From positions 36,042-100,041 of the forward strand of contig DAIDHB010000331.1 in assembly GCA_027452145.1 (NCBI GenBank): 64,000 bases of DNA. The letters run 5' to 3'. Origin of the DNA: Planctomycetales bacterium. GTDB lineage: Bacteria > Planctomycetota > Planctomycetia > Isosphaerales > Isosphaeraceae. Numbering within the stretch: the stretch's first letter is position 1; each line of letters opens with the position of its first letter. Under the pieces are notes generated by a model, which was not told the origin of the DNA, ran no database searches, and was given only the letters and a program-made list of their open reading frames with translations. The translations under genes were made by a program, and so were the position numbers. Shown here piece after piece: positions 32,393 through 40,653 of this stretch.

Positions 32393-33460
32393 TCAGCGGT
32401 CCGTCGCGGGCGGCCTGTCATACAGCGAGTCGCACGGGACCAGCCGGGCCGAGTCGCCGTCGTGCACGGCCATCTTCGCGCCGGGGTAGATCGACCCGCC
32501 GGCATACTTGCCGTCCTTCGTGAGGGCGTAGAACAGCACGTTGCCCGCCAGTCGTCCGTCCTTGCGGCGCCGCAGGGGGTCCCGGGTGCAGCGGGCGGCG
32601 ATCGTCTTGCAGACGTCCATGATCGCGTCCTTGGGCGACAGGCCGCGGCGCATCCCGTCGACGATCAGGGCGCTGGAGAGGTTCAGCAGGTTCAGCTCGC
32701 CGACGCCCGTCGAGCCGGCCGAGCCGGCCTCGTTGTCGAGATACAGTCCGGCGCCCAGGATGGGCGAATCGCCGACGCGGCCGGGGATCTTCCAGGAGAG
32801 GCCCGAGGTGGTCGTCGTGCATCCCAGGTCGCCGTGGGTATCCAGCACCGAGCAGTGGATCGTGCCCGTGACGCGCGGCTCGATCGCCTCGCGGATGAAC
32901 GCGGCGACCTTCTCGTCCGGCGGCGGGACCCAGTCGTCCTTGGGGTCGCGGGTCTCCTTCCAGTGCAGCCAGATCTGCCGGGCCTCGTCGGTCAGCAGGT
33001 TGACCTCGGGGAACCCATGCGCGCGGGCGAACCGCAGCGCGCCCTCGCCGACGAGCAGCACGTGGCGCGAGCGGCGCATCACCACGCGGGCCACGGCCGC
33101 AGGATGCACGATGTTCCGCAGCGACGCGACCGCGCCGCCCGCGTGGGTCGGGCCGTGCATCACGGCGGCATCGAGCTCGACGACGCCGTCCTCGTTGGGC
33201 AGCCCGCCCAGGCCGACGGAGTGGTCCTTCGGGTCGGCCTCGACGATCGCCACGCCCTCGATGGCCGCGTCCAGCGGGTCGTGCCCCGCCTTGACCAGCT
33301 CGATCGCCCGCTCGACCGCCCGCAGCCCGTTGGCGCTGGAAATCGCCACCGGCCGGCGGTCCCCGGCCGGCCTGGGCGGCTCCGCGCCGATGGCCAGGGT
33401 CCCCAGACTCGCCGCGGCCGTCGAGGCCACGAAATGACGTCGACTCATCGCTCGCCTCAT
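32393..33460 (-). CDS. N4-(beta-N-acetylglucosaminyl)-L-asparaginase-like hydrolase
   Basis: The 355-residue protein has a twin-arginine-like signal (SRRHFVASTAAASLG) and the Ntn-hydrolase glycosylasparaginase fold. Alpha-chain blocks include ERAIELVKAGHDPLDAAIEG and SVGLGGLPNEDG. The self-cleavage region is TGTIHCSVLD near residues 190-200, where the T before I is the likely nucleophile. The beta chain starts with TTTTSGLSWKIPGRVGDSPI and GAGLYLDNEAGSAGSTG. Family members remove Asn from N-glycan GlcNAc or act on plain Asn/isoAsp peptides; the bacterial substrate is uncertain. An ATG at 33448 is an alternative start. Confidence 0.88.
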   Translation of the reverse strand: MRRAMSRRHFVASTAAASLGTLAIGAEPPRPAGDRRPVAISSANGLRAVERAIELVKAGHDPLDAAIEGVAIVEADPKDHSVGLGGLPNEDGVVELDAAVMHGPTHAGGAVASLRNIVHPAAVARVVMRRSRHVLLVGEGALRFARAHGFPEVNLLTDEARQIWLHWKETRDPKDDWVPPPDEKVAAFIREAIEPRVTGTIHCSVLDTHGDLGCTTTTSGLSWKIPGRVGDSPILGAGLYLDNEAGSAGSTGVGELNLLNLSSALIVDGMRRGLSPKDAIMDVCKTIAARCTRDPLRRRKDGRLAGNVLFYALTKDGKYAGGSIYPGAKMAVHDGDSARLVPCDSLYDRPPATDR

Positions 33461-33669
33461 GAAGTATCGACTCCCCCGGGATGGAGCATCCGGATCGAAA
33501 CCGCGCCCCCTGGCCGCCCACGAACGATAGCCGAGGCGAAGACGGAGGGTCAAGCGGCCGGAGCCGGCCCGACGGCGAATCGAGCCGATCTCGGGGAAGG
33601 ATCGCTCGGGGCGCAAAACGCAGCGACGTCCGACCACCTTCGATCGGGTCGCGCCCTCCTGTGCGGCAT

Positions 33670-34230
33670 TCATCCGGCCTGAATGCGCAGGGTCGAGCCA
33701 TTGGGCAGCAGGACGATGATGCGAGTGCCCGAGGCGATGAGGTACTCCTCGCCCGGGTCGAGGTCCCGGTCGTCGGGGACGACGAGGTGGGTGCCGTTGA
33801 CCGGGGGCCGGGTGCCGCCGCCGCGGCGGGGGACACCGTTGACGAACAGGATGCCGCTGGCGATCGCTCGCAGCATGAAATGGGCGCGGCTGACGTACAG
33901 GTCCGATCGCGTGCCGCTGGAGTGCAGCACCCCCTGCCCCGTGCCCGGCACGATCCGCGTCGGCCGGTAGGCGGGATCGAGGTATTCGGGCGGCTCGCCC
34001 TCGCTCCGGCCGACGACGACCGGGCGATCGGGAATCAGCCGCAGGTCGTACTCGGGCCGGCCGTCGCGGCCGGGGAAGATGGTGGACCAGACCGTGACCT
34101 CGCCGCCCGAAAGGATCTCGAGGCTGCCGTCGGATCGACCGTCGACATCGCCATCGTCGAGGCCCGCGCCATCGTCGCGGCCGTCGTCATCATCGATCAG
34201 CCAGGTCCGTCGCGGCGATCGGTCGTTCAT
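33670..34230 (-). CDS. FHA-like domain protein
   Basis: This 186-residue protein has an acidic, Asp-rich N-terminus (about residues 10-35) and then FHA-type sequence: RPVVVGRSEG, then YVSRAHFMLRA, then the GILFVNG strand and a C-terminal EEYLIASGTRIIVLLPNGS. FHA domains bind phosphothreonine, and GRS with SRAH matches the usual GR / SxxH pair. Planctomycetes have many Ser/Thr kinases, one of them at 59034-60983, though linkage to it is a guess. The ATG at 34230 has only a weak ribosome binding site. Confidence 0.7.
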   Translation of the reverse strand: MNDRSPRRTWLIDDDDGRDDGAGLDDGDVDGRSDGSLEILSGGEVTVWSTIFPGRDGRPEYDLRLIPDRPVVVGRSEGEPPEYLDPAYRPTRIVPGTGQGVLHSSGTRSDLYVSRAHFMLRAIASGILFVNGVPRRGGGTRPPVNGTHLVVPDDRDLDPGEEYLIASGTRIIVLLPNGSTLRIQAG

Positions 34231-34897
34231 CCGACGCAGCCGCCCGCCATGCGATCGGGTCGAGGGATGACGCACCCCGGCCCGGTTCCTCGTCCTCGAC
34301 GGCGGCCCGGACCGCTCCGTCCGGCTCCGCTGGCGATCCCGACGCGCCATCCCCGTTACGTTATCGTGACGACCCCCGCGCCTCAAGACCCCTCGCCGGC
34401 GAATCCCGCCCGGGCCGTCTCAGGAATCGCATCAAACCTCGCCCTCGCTCGCCGCCCGTACGACTCCTTCTCGGCCTTGCGTCTCCTAATCGTTCAGGAG
34501 ACAAGGACAGGCCGTCAAGGATCGAACGCGACCTGGACAAGCTGGCCGTTAGGGCCCGGATGGAGCGCCTTCGGCGTAAGGAGCCTTCTGCACACGGGAA
34601 GGGGCGCAGGGCCGAGCCCGCGGCCGCCGGCCTGCGGCGGGTTTGCGAGAACTTCGGCTTCGAGATCGTCGGTCCGGTGCCTCGTGCCTTCGCCCATCGG
34701 TTGCCGGGCGATGTGGATGCGTTCGTGATGCTGGGGGTGCTCTGACCTGTAGGCGTCTCGTGTCGGAGCGAGTAAATTGGTTGAAGGCGATGGCGATTCC
34801 CCGTCACCGGACATCGGCAGCGAGCCGGAAGCCGTGCGCCGGCCCTGGCCGCGTGGTGTGCCTGGGGTTGTCAAGGTGGACCGTGGGATCCAGTGCC
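34231..34897. other. Intergenic region, no recognised gene
   Basis: These 667 bases lie between the FHA-like gene (leftward) and the prepilin-headed gene (rightward). Short frames are open on both strands, for example a 61-codon rightward frame from 34560, but none resembles a known family. Confidence 0.4.
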
Positions 34898-36166
34898 ATG
34901 CTTGTGCCGTCGTCGCCCCCGGGCCCTCCGACATCGCGCCCATCCCGACGCGCCTTCACGCTCATCGAGCTGCTGGTCGTCGTCTTCATCATCGCGGTGC
35001 TCGTCGCGCTGCTGCTGCCCGCGGTGCAGACGGTGCGTGAGATGAGCACTCGGTTCAAGCTGCGCGACCAGAGAAACTTCGCGCTCGGCCCGAATCCGGC
35101 CAAGCCGCGATCGTCGAGCCCCGAGCCGGGAGGGCGGCCGGCGGAGAAGCTCCCGATGGCGAGGGTCCAGGCATTCGTCGCCACCGTGGTGCTCACGCCG
35201 CGGCTGAGCGTCGGCACCGCCACGCCGGAGACGATCTACGAGGCGCGGTTCACCGGCAAGATCCAGGCGGCGAGCCCGCGATCGGAGGCCGGCGAGTGCG
35301 AGCTCCAGTTGCCCCTGCCGCCGCAGGTCATCTCGCTCGCCGATCTGACGATCAGCGCCGGCAGCAAGCCCAGCGAAAGCGTCGCCCTGGGGGAAGGCAA
35401 CCTCATCTGGCGCGGAAAACTACCCGCCGAGCCGACCGAGCTGGCCGTCGAGTACACGGCGGTCGGCAAGGGCCTGTATGAGCTGTCGGTCCCGCCCGGC
35501 GGCATTCTGGATGAGTTCGACGTGTCGATGGAGGCCAAGGGATCGGACGTGCGGCTGCTGGAACTGTCCCTCCAGCCGACGAAGCTGGCCCGCCAGGGCG
35601 GCTCGACCACTTATACGTGGGCCTACCGCCGGCTGCTGTTCGGCCAGCCCGTGCGGCTTGACGTGCTGGGGATCGCGCCGATCGATCGGCTCGGCGAATT
35701 GACGTGGCTGGGCCCGCTCGGCGTGCTGATCTTCGGCCTGATGGTGGGGCTGGTCGTCCGGTCGGCGTCGGTCCCCCGGTTCGACCTGTGGATGCTGTTT
35801 CTGACCGTCGGTATCTTCGCCGGGGCCTATCCGCTGATGTACTTCGCCCAGGAGTACATCGCCCTTGGCCCGGCCGTGCTGATCTCGGCCGGGTTTGCCC
35901 TGGTCTTCATCGGGGCGATCGCAACGGCCTTGATGGGTCCGTGGCGAGCGATCGCGGGCGTCCTGCTGCCGGCGACGGCGGTCCAGGCGATCACCCTCTC
36001 CGCGGTGATCTGGCCCAGCCTTCAGGGCCTCTTGCTGACGGTCGAGATCCTGGGCTTCTTCATCGCCGCGATGCTGCTGCTGGCCAGGATTCGCGCCGCG
36101 GCGACCGCGACCACACCGTCGGCAGCCGAGTCGCCGCTTCCGGTCGCCGACGACGATCTGGCGTGA
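34898..36166 (+). CDS. Prepilin-type leader fused to a multi-pass membrane protein
   Basis: The 422-residue product begins with a prepilin leader (RAFTLIELLVVVFIIAVLVA, about residues 17-36). It does not continue as a pilin. Residues about 80-270 are a beta-rich soluble region, and residues 270-410 hold about five hydrophobic segments (for example GPLGVLIFGLMVGLVV and GPAVLISAGFALVFIGAIA). The layout of a large periplasmic domain followed by a membrane bundle recalls CreD-type inner-membrane proteins, but similarity is weak and the assignment is a guess. The ATG at 34898 has no strong ribosome binding site. Its stop lies 47 bp before the left boundary of the integrated element. Confidence 0.6.
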   Translation: MLVPSSPPGPPTSRPSRRAFTLIELLVVVFIIAVLVALLLPAVQTVREMSTRFKLRDQRNFALGPNPAKPRSSSPEPGGRPAEKLPMARVQAFVATVVLTPRLSVGTATPETIYEARFTGKIQAASPRSEAGECELQLPLPPQVISLADLTISAGSKPSESVALGEGNLIWRGKLPAEPTELAVEYTAVGKGLYELSVPPGGILDEFDVSMEAKGSDVRLLELSLQPTKLARQGGSTTYTWAYRRLLFGQPVRLDVLGIAPIDRLGELTWLGPLGVLIFGLMVGLVVRSASVPRFDLWMLFLTVGIFAGAYPLMYFAQEYIALGPAVLISAGFALVFIGAIATALMGPWRAIAGVLLPATAVQAITLSAVIWPSLQGLLLTVEILGFFIAAMLLLARIRAAATATTPSAAESPLPVADDDLA

Positions 36167-36212
36167 CAGAGCCTGCCCCAAATCGCAGCGCCGGCTGGAG
36201 TCACCGCACCGA

Positions 36213-36260
36213 AGGGTGGCTGACGGGATTCGAACCCGCGATATCCAGATCCACAATCTG
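36213..36260. repeat. Distal attachment repeat (displaced 3' part of tRNA-His)
   Basis: These 48 bases are identical to 49361-49408 and the match ends sharply on both sides (position 36212 and 36261 differ). They contain the T-arm, the 3' acceptor strand and part of the anticodon arm of tRNA-His but not the 5' half, so this is not a second tRNA gene. Confidence 0.92.
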
Positions 36261-36386
36261 ACCTGGACCGCGCGAAGGTGAAGCCGTAACCCCTTCGACG
36301 TAAGGGATTATAACGACTCCGGGTCGATTCTCAAGAGCGCCGAATCGTCTCGCTTTTTCCCCTAAAAAACGCGGTTTCTGCGGACC

Positions 36387-36475
36387 AACCCGGTAACCAA
36401 CCCGGTAGAACCCGGTAGAGGTTCGGCCCGGGAATCAGGGGGTCGCCGGGCCGTCCGGGGGTCGCCAACCCGGTA
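36387..36475. promoter_or_regulatory. AACCCGGTA direct repeats near the left end of the element
   Basis: AACCCGGTA occurs at 36387-36395, 36399-36407, 36409-36417 and 36467-36475, all in the same orientation. A fifth copy is at 49268-49276 by the integrase start. Short repeats inside both ends of an integrated element are typical of arm-type integrase or excisionase sites. The rest of 36261-36524 has no gene. Confidence 0.55.
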
Positions 36476-36524
36476 GTGGGGTCGATCGGGGCGTCAGAAC
36501 AGGTGTAGGACCGTCCAGGATCGC

Positions 36525-36881
36525 TCAGGACGCGTCGTCGGCCGCCGGGTCGATATCTTGGCCGTCCGGCTCGTCGGGCTCGTCCTGGGCGGCGTCGTCG
36601 TGATCGGGATCGAGCCGTAGCAGGTAGTCGTGGACCTCGGCCATGAGACCGGCGGCCGCCGTCCCCCGGAAGACCCGATTGCCCGCGAGGGTTTCGAGCA
36701 GCCGCCGGATCCGCCCGGACAGGTCGCGGCGGAGGACAAGGCTCTCGACCTCACGCGACCGGGTGGTCAGGTACTTCGACCACGCGTGCTCGGCCCACGA
36801 AAGGCTCTGGGCCTCGGCGACCTCGACGAGCAGGGCCAACGGATCGCCCGAGACGCTGTGCTTGATGCTAACCGATGCCAA
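36525..36881 (-). CDS. Element protein of unknown function, acidic tail
   Basis: The best start is a TTG at 36881, which has GGAG seven bases upstream; an in-frame frame extends further but lacks such a site. The 118-residue product is helical and charged (LALLVEVAEAQSLSWAEHAW), followed by RIRRLLETLAGNRVFRG. It ends in a strongly acidic tail (DPDHDDAAQDEPDEPDGQD). It is the last gene before the left attachment repeat. I do not recognise the family. Confidence 0.6.
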   Translation of the reverse strand: MASVSIKHSVSGDPLALLVEVAEAQSLSWAEHAWSKYLTTRSREVESLVLRRDLSGRIRRLLETLAGNRVFRGTAAAGLMAEVHDYLLRLDPDHDDAAQDEPDEPDGQDIDPAADDAS

Positions 36882-36897
36882 GGTGGTTCTCCGGGGT

Positions 36898-37272
36898 TCA
36901 GGATGCAGCAGGCTTCCAGCCGGCACGTTCGAGCAGGGCGTCGATCGGCCCGAAGTCGTCGGGCGGCTCGCCGAGCTCGGGGTTGCCGTAGGTGGGCCGG
37001 GTCGGATCGCCGGCGCGGACCTGTGCCGCGTAGTCCTCTGCCGCCAGGACGGCCACGCGGTTCACCAGGTCCTCGTCGGCCCGGCTCCAGGGCTTGCCCC
37101 GCTCGTAGCCGAGTCGTTCTGCCGCGACGCATCCGGCGTGCCTCGCGACATCGGCGAGGGTCGCGATGGTGGCCTCGTCGAAGTCCGGGAAGGTTTCCGA
37201 GAGGCCGGGCGAGTCTTGCTTGAACTGCTTCGACAGGGCGTCGAGGCGGCGGGTCAGGTCAGCGTGTCTCAC
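36898..37272 (-). CDS. Element protein of unknown function
   Basis: The 124-residue product starts MRHADLTRRLDALSKQFKQD and contains a helical middle (ATIATLADVARHAGCVAAER) and a Pro-rich end. Its start overlaps the stop of the gene upstream by 14 bases, and it is 16 bp before the next one, so it belongs to the same leftward transcript. No family was recognised. Dense packing and coding-like composition support it as real. Confidence 0.6.
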   Translation of the reverse strand: MRHADLTRRLDALSKQFKQDSPGLSETFPDFDEATIATLADVARHAGCVAAERLGYERGKPWSRADEDLVNRVAVLAAEDYAAQVRAGDPTRPTYGNPELGEPPDDFGPIDALLERAGWKPAAS

Positions 37273-37639
37273 GGCGGGCGATCTCCTCCAGGTCGGTCAG
37301 GCGCGCCTCGAGATCCGCATGGGTCGCCATGATCGGAAGGGCACTGATGGCCGTGCGGACGGCCGCCATGCGAATCCGGGGATCGGGGTCGCTCCTGAGC
37401 TTCAGCAGTTCATCGGTCGAGCCCAGCGCGATCGCCCTGAGCCGCCGGACCAGCGTCGCGGTCATTTCAGAGGATCGCTTCCGGACCTCGGCCTCGAACT
37501 CGGGCTCGCTGGCCCATCGGCGATAGGTCCGCTCGCTCCGCTCGGCGTTCTGGCGGTGGAACGAGATGATCGTCCCGCCCCCCGCTACCCAGTCGATCAG
37601 CCGCTCCCGCAGGCTCTTTTCGTTGTCCGATTTCTTCAT
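37259..37639 (-). CDS. HTH protein, possibly small-terminase-like
   Basis: The 126-residue product has an N-terminal helix-turn-helix: LIDWVAGGGTIISFHRQNAE then RSERTYRRWASEPEFEAEV. It continues as a helical, HEAT-like region (LGSTDELLKLRSDPDPRIRM, AAVRTAISAL) and a coiled end. This layout is seen both in phage small-terminase-like proteins and in a broad set of bacterial HTH proteins, so the terminase reading is tentative. There is no large terminase next to it. The start at 37639 (MKKSDNEKSL) is preferred over a frame extension to 37663. Confidence 0.6.
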   Translation of the reverse strand: MKKSDNEKSLRERLIDWVAGGGTIISFHRQNAERSERTYRRWASEPEFEAEVRKRSSEMTATLVRRLRAIALGSTDELLKLRSDPDPRIRMAAVRTAISALPIMATHADLEARLTDLEEIARRETR

Positions 37640-37662
37640 GGGAAACCTGTCAAGACAGGACA

Positions 37663-37971
37663 TCAGAATCTGTCACGCCCGAGCTCATCGACCTCGGCCG
37701 ACTCGCCGGCCCGGACGATCGCCAGGACTTCCAGGAGATCCCGGTGAGCCCCCTCGATGGTCTCCCGGGCAGGACGGGCCGCCAGCTCGGCGAGGCGGGG
37801 ATTCCGCTCGTCGAGGGCGGCAAGGCGCTGGTCGTAGCTCTGCCACGCGACCGCCAGAACTTCATCCGGCGCGAGGCCCGCCCTGTGAAGATCAACCATC
37901 GCACCCAACATTCCGGATCGGCCCTCGGCGAAGGTGGCCGGCGAGATTTGAAACCGCTCGAGTAGGTCCAT
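37663..37971 (-). CDS. Small helical protein, paralogue A
   Basis: The 102-residue product shares its core with the next gene upstream. The pattern is LHRAGLAPDEVLAVAWQSYD, then LDERNPRLAELAARPARETI, compared with LHEAGLRPHEAIALVNELHA and TERDPGLSRAIAAPARRMI in paralogue B. It is predicted to be all-helical. The gaps to neighbours are 9 to 23 bp, so the genes form one transcript. No function is known. Confidence 0.65.
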   Translation of the reverse strand: MDLLERFQISPATFAEGRSGMLGAMVDLHRAGLAPDEVLAVAWQSYDQRLAALDERNPRLAELAARPARETIEGAHRDLLEVLAIVRAGESAEVDELGRDRF

Positions 37972-37979
37972 CTGGGGTC

Positions 37980-38267
37980 TCAGTGCGGGATGGGCCGCAG
38001 TCGGGGCCGCACGATCTTCAGGTATTCCACGAACACGGCGGCCGCCTCGTCGATCATCCGGCGTGCCGGGGCCGCAATCGCCCGGGAAAGCCCCGGGTCG
38101 CGTTCCGTCAGCCAGGCCATCTCCTGGGCGTGGAGTTCATTGACGAGTGCGATGGCCTCATGGGGTCGGAGGCCAGCCTCGTGAAGCGTGAACAGGCTTT
38201 CAACCGTGGCTGTCCTGGCATCGGCCAGGACCGGGGCCGGGATCTCGGATCGGTCGCGTGGGCTCAT
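37980..38267 (-). CDS. Small helical protein, paralogue B
   Basis: The 95-residue product is clearly related to paralogue A: the motif LHxAGLxPxE, a run of about 20 residues, ERxPxL, and xPARxxI occur with the same spacing. It lacks the acidic tail of A. It is nine bases from both neighbours' ends, so translation is probably coupled. Tandem duplication inside the element is inferred. Confidence 0.65.
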   Translation of the reverse strand: MSPRDRSEIPAPVLADARTATVESLFTLHEAGLRPHEAIALVNELHAQEMAWLTERDPGLSRAIAAPARRMIDEAAAVFVEYLKIVRPRLRPIPH

Positions 38268-38276
38268 GTGATCCCC

Positions 38277-38507
38277 TCAGTGCAAAACGGGTTCCACCAT
38301 CGATCGCACGGCGGCGGCGGCGGCCGGGTTGTGCTCGGCGATCTTTTCGAGCCCGGCGGCGAGGCCCGCGCGGAGCCGGCGGCGGATCACATCGGCCGGC
38401 GTGCCGGTCGCCCGGAGGACCGCGGCGGAATGGGCCAGCGTCTCCACGATGCGGCCGGCGGCCTGGACGGGGGTAATCAGATCGGGTTTGGGGGCAATCG
38501 TGAACAT
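38277..38507 (-). CDS. Small helical protein, divergent paralogue C
   Basis: The 76-residue product starts at an ATG at 38507 with GGGAG nine bases upstream. It shares the shape of A and B in a shorter form: TPADVIRRRLRAGLAAGLEK, then AEHNPAAAAAVRSMVEPVL, where EHNP aligns with ERNP/ERDP. Similarity is weaker than between A and B. It directly follows the tape-measure-like gene. Confidence 0.6.
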   Translation of the reverse strand: MFTIAPKPDLITPVQAAGRIVETLAHSAAVLRATGTPADVIRRRLRAGLAAGLEKIAEHNPAAAAAVRSMVEPVLH

Positions 38508-38532
38508 GTTGATGGACTCCCAAAAGACGGGT

Positions 38533-40584
38533 TCAGGGGACACGAACGGGGAGATTCGGCGGCCGGGCGGGGATGGGCGCCTTGACGGGATTGCCCTCGA
38601 CCTGCTTCTTCAGCTCGCCGGTCACATCCGCCAGGTTCTTCGCGACCCTGGCCAGGTCGTCGGTAACGCCCCGCGTGACGTCGCCCCCGGCCTCCTGGAC
38701 CTTGCGGGCGTATTGAAGCTCGTACTCATGGGCCGAGCCGGATGCCCAGACGCCGGGGGCTTTGATCCCGAGCCGCTTCCGTTCGGACTCCAGCGACCGC
38801 ATCATCTCCCGCGTGACCTGGGAGTGATAGCCACCATAGAACATGTCCTGGACGCCGGCCTGCACCTTCGACCCAAGGCCGCCGCGTTCGATCGCCTGCC
38901 ACTCCTCGAACGTCCCGCTGATGGCCCCGCGGGCCTTCAACCGGGCGAACGCCGCCCGCTGCGCGAGCACCAGAGGTTCCTCTTTCAGCCCTTCCTTCGC
39001 CGATGCCGCCTGCTCCGATAACTCGACGGCGCGGCCCTTCAGGAAGTTGTCCTTTCGCAGCCTGTCGTTGAAGCGACTGGTGATCGCCCCCCGCTCCAGG
39101 TTGCCGTTCATGGCCTTCTCGATCTTCGAGAAGCGATCGTTGTTCACCAGGCCGGACAACGCCATGATGGCCTCGCGGTCCTCGGCGTTTCCGAATCCTC
39201 GTGTCATCAGATATTCATAGGCGTTGAAGTCCTTGCCCTGGGTCGTACGCTGCTTGGCCAGGTCGGCCGCGATCTTGCGGCCCCGGACCAGGGCGGAATC
39301 GTTCGCGGCGATCTTGAGTTCCTTGAAATACTCGTCGGTCTTGAGCAGGTCAACGTCGGAGGAGACCTGCATCCCGCGGGCCTTGATCCGGCCCGCCATG
39401 ACAGCCCGCGTGAACTGCTCGGTGCGGGTGGCGGCCGACTCGGGCGAGGCGACGCTGAACGCCGAGGCGAGGCCCATCGCTTCCTCGGGCGTATAGATGC
39501 CGTTCTGGACCAGGCCATTGAGCTGCCCGTACTGGCCCATCGCCTGGCTCATCGTCGTGAAACCGCCCGGCTGCTGGATCTGGAACAGTCGCCACGCCCT
39601 GGCCTCCATGTCCTCGGCGTTAAGCGGCCCCTTCCCCTGGAGGGCGATCTGGCCCATCATCTGGCCGTAGGCCGACGCGCTGCCGCCCTCCATCACCTGG
39701 AAGCGGCCGGCCGCGACCATCGCCTTCTCGAACTCTTTTCGATCGGCGTCGTTCTTCAACGCCAGTTCGCCGATGCCGAGGCCCGCGGACTCCATCGCCT
39801 GGACGTCTCCCGGGGTCTGCAATGTCTGCCGGGCGATGTCGAAGACATGGGCGATGCCGGGCCCGGTCTGGCCCATCTCGTCGCGGAGCGCCTGGAGCTC
39901 GCGGACGCCGTCCCGCAGTCGCATCACGTCCTCGGCCGACTTCAGGGCCGACATGTGAATCGAGCTGAACACGTCCGCCAGCGTGGTGACGATCTGCTGG
40001 GCACCGGCCAGGCCGAGGAGCGACGCGCCAAACTTCCCGACCGCGGCGATGCCTCCGGTGATCGAGGCGTCCTGCTCCTTGAACTTCCCGATCCGCTCGT
40101 CGAGGGCCTGCATGGCGATCCGATGGGTGCGGTCGGTCGCCTTCATCTCCGCAGTCGCGGCCTCGACACGCTTGGCGTTGAGCCGGTTGATGAGGGCTTC
40201 CTTCGCCTTCTCGGCCACTTCCTCCTTCGTGAGGATCGCCGCAATCTTGCGGTCCTCGACGCCCTGCTCCTTCATGGCGGCTTCGAGGTTTTGCTGATTC
40301 AGGCGATCGATGAGCCGCATCCGAATCTGAGCCGCGATCTCCTCTTTCGTGAGGATCTTGGTAATCCGCTGCTCCTGGACGCTCTGGTCGCGCAGCGCGG
40401 CGTCGACCCTCGCCTTATTCTCCTTCGCGATGAGCGCTTCCGCGGCCTTCTCGGCGGCCTGCTGGGCTGTCAGGAGTTCCTGTGTGTGCCGCTTGCGGGT
40501 CGCGGTCGACGCGGCCGACTGCTGGTCGGCCTGCGTCGTGTCGTAGTGAAGGGTGATGTCGAGGCGACGCGATCCGCCTGGCAT
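38533..40584 (-). CDS. Tape-measure-like protein
   Basis: The 683-residue product is the largest in the element. Residues 38-157 are three 40-residue helical repeats, whose cores begin LLTAQQAAEKAAEALIAKEN, ILTKEEIAAQIRMRLIDRLN and ILTKEEVAEKAKEALINRLN. A hydrophobic segment follows (GGIAAVGKFGASLLGLAGAQ, near residue 180). Residues about 200-480 resemble the tape-measure domain of tailed phages, including a part like YTPEEAMGLASAFSVASPES. The C-terminus is polar and Pro-rich. Tape-measure proteins set tail length and help DNA entry. No other tail gene was recognised beside it, so an effector or remnant is possible. Confidence 0.65.
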   Translation of the reverse strand: MPGGSRRLDITLHYDTTQADQQSAASTATRKRHTQELLTAQQAAEKAAEALIAKENKARVDAALRDQSVQEQRITKILTKEEIAAQIRMRLIDRLNQQNLEAAMKEQGVEDRKIAAILTKEEVAEKAKEALINRLNAKRVEAATAEMKATDRTHRIAMQALDERIGKFKEQDASITGGIAAVGKFGASLLGLAGAQQIVTTLADVFSSIHMSALKSAEDVMRLRDGVRELQALRDEMGQTGPGIAHVFDIARQTLQTPGDVQAMESAGLGIGELALKNDADRKEFEKAMVAAGRFQVMEGGSASAYGQMMGQIALQGKGPLNAEDMEARAWRLFQIQQPGGFTTMSQAMGQYGQLNGLVQNGIYTPEEAMGLASAFSVASPESAATRTEQFTRAVMAGRIKARGMQVSSDVDLLKTDEYFKELKIAANDSALVRGRKIAADLAKQRTTQGKDFNAYEYLMTRGFGNAEDREAIMALSGLVNNDRFSKIEKAMNGNLERGAITSRFNDRLRKDNFLKGRAVELSEQAASAKEGLKEEPLVLAQRAAFARLKARGAISGTFEEWQAIERGGLGSKVQAGVQDMFYGGYHSQVTREMMRSLESERKRLGIKAPGVWASGSAHEYELQYARKVQEAGGDVTRGVTDDLARVAKNLADVTGELKKQVEGNPVKAPIPARPPNLPVRVP

Positions 40585-40653
40585 AGCAAGGACTCCGGGA
40601 GATGATCATGGAAGGGGAAGCCCGGCCGCCGCGTCGCGGCCGGGCGGCGAGGT

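Noticed and set aside
34515..34943. Leftward 142-codon frame before the prepilin-headed gene
   Set aside because: It has no motifs and runs into the start of a gene with a clear prepilin leader on the other strand.
36213..36260. A second tRNA-His gene
   Set aside because: Only the 3' part is present and the sequence after 36260 does not continue the cloverleaf.
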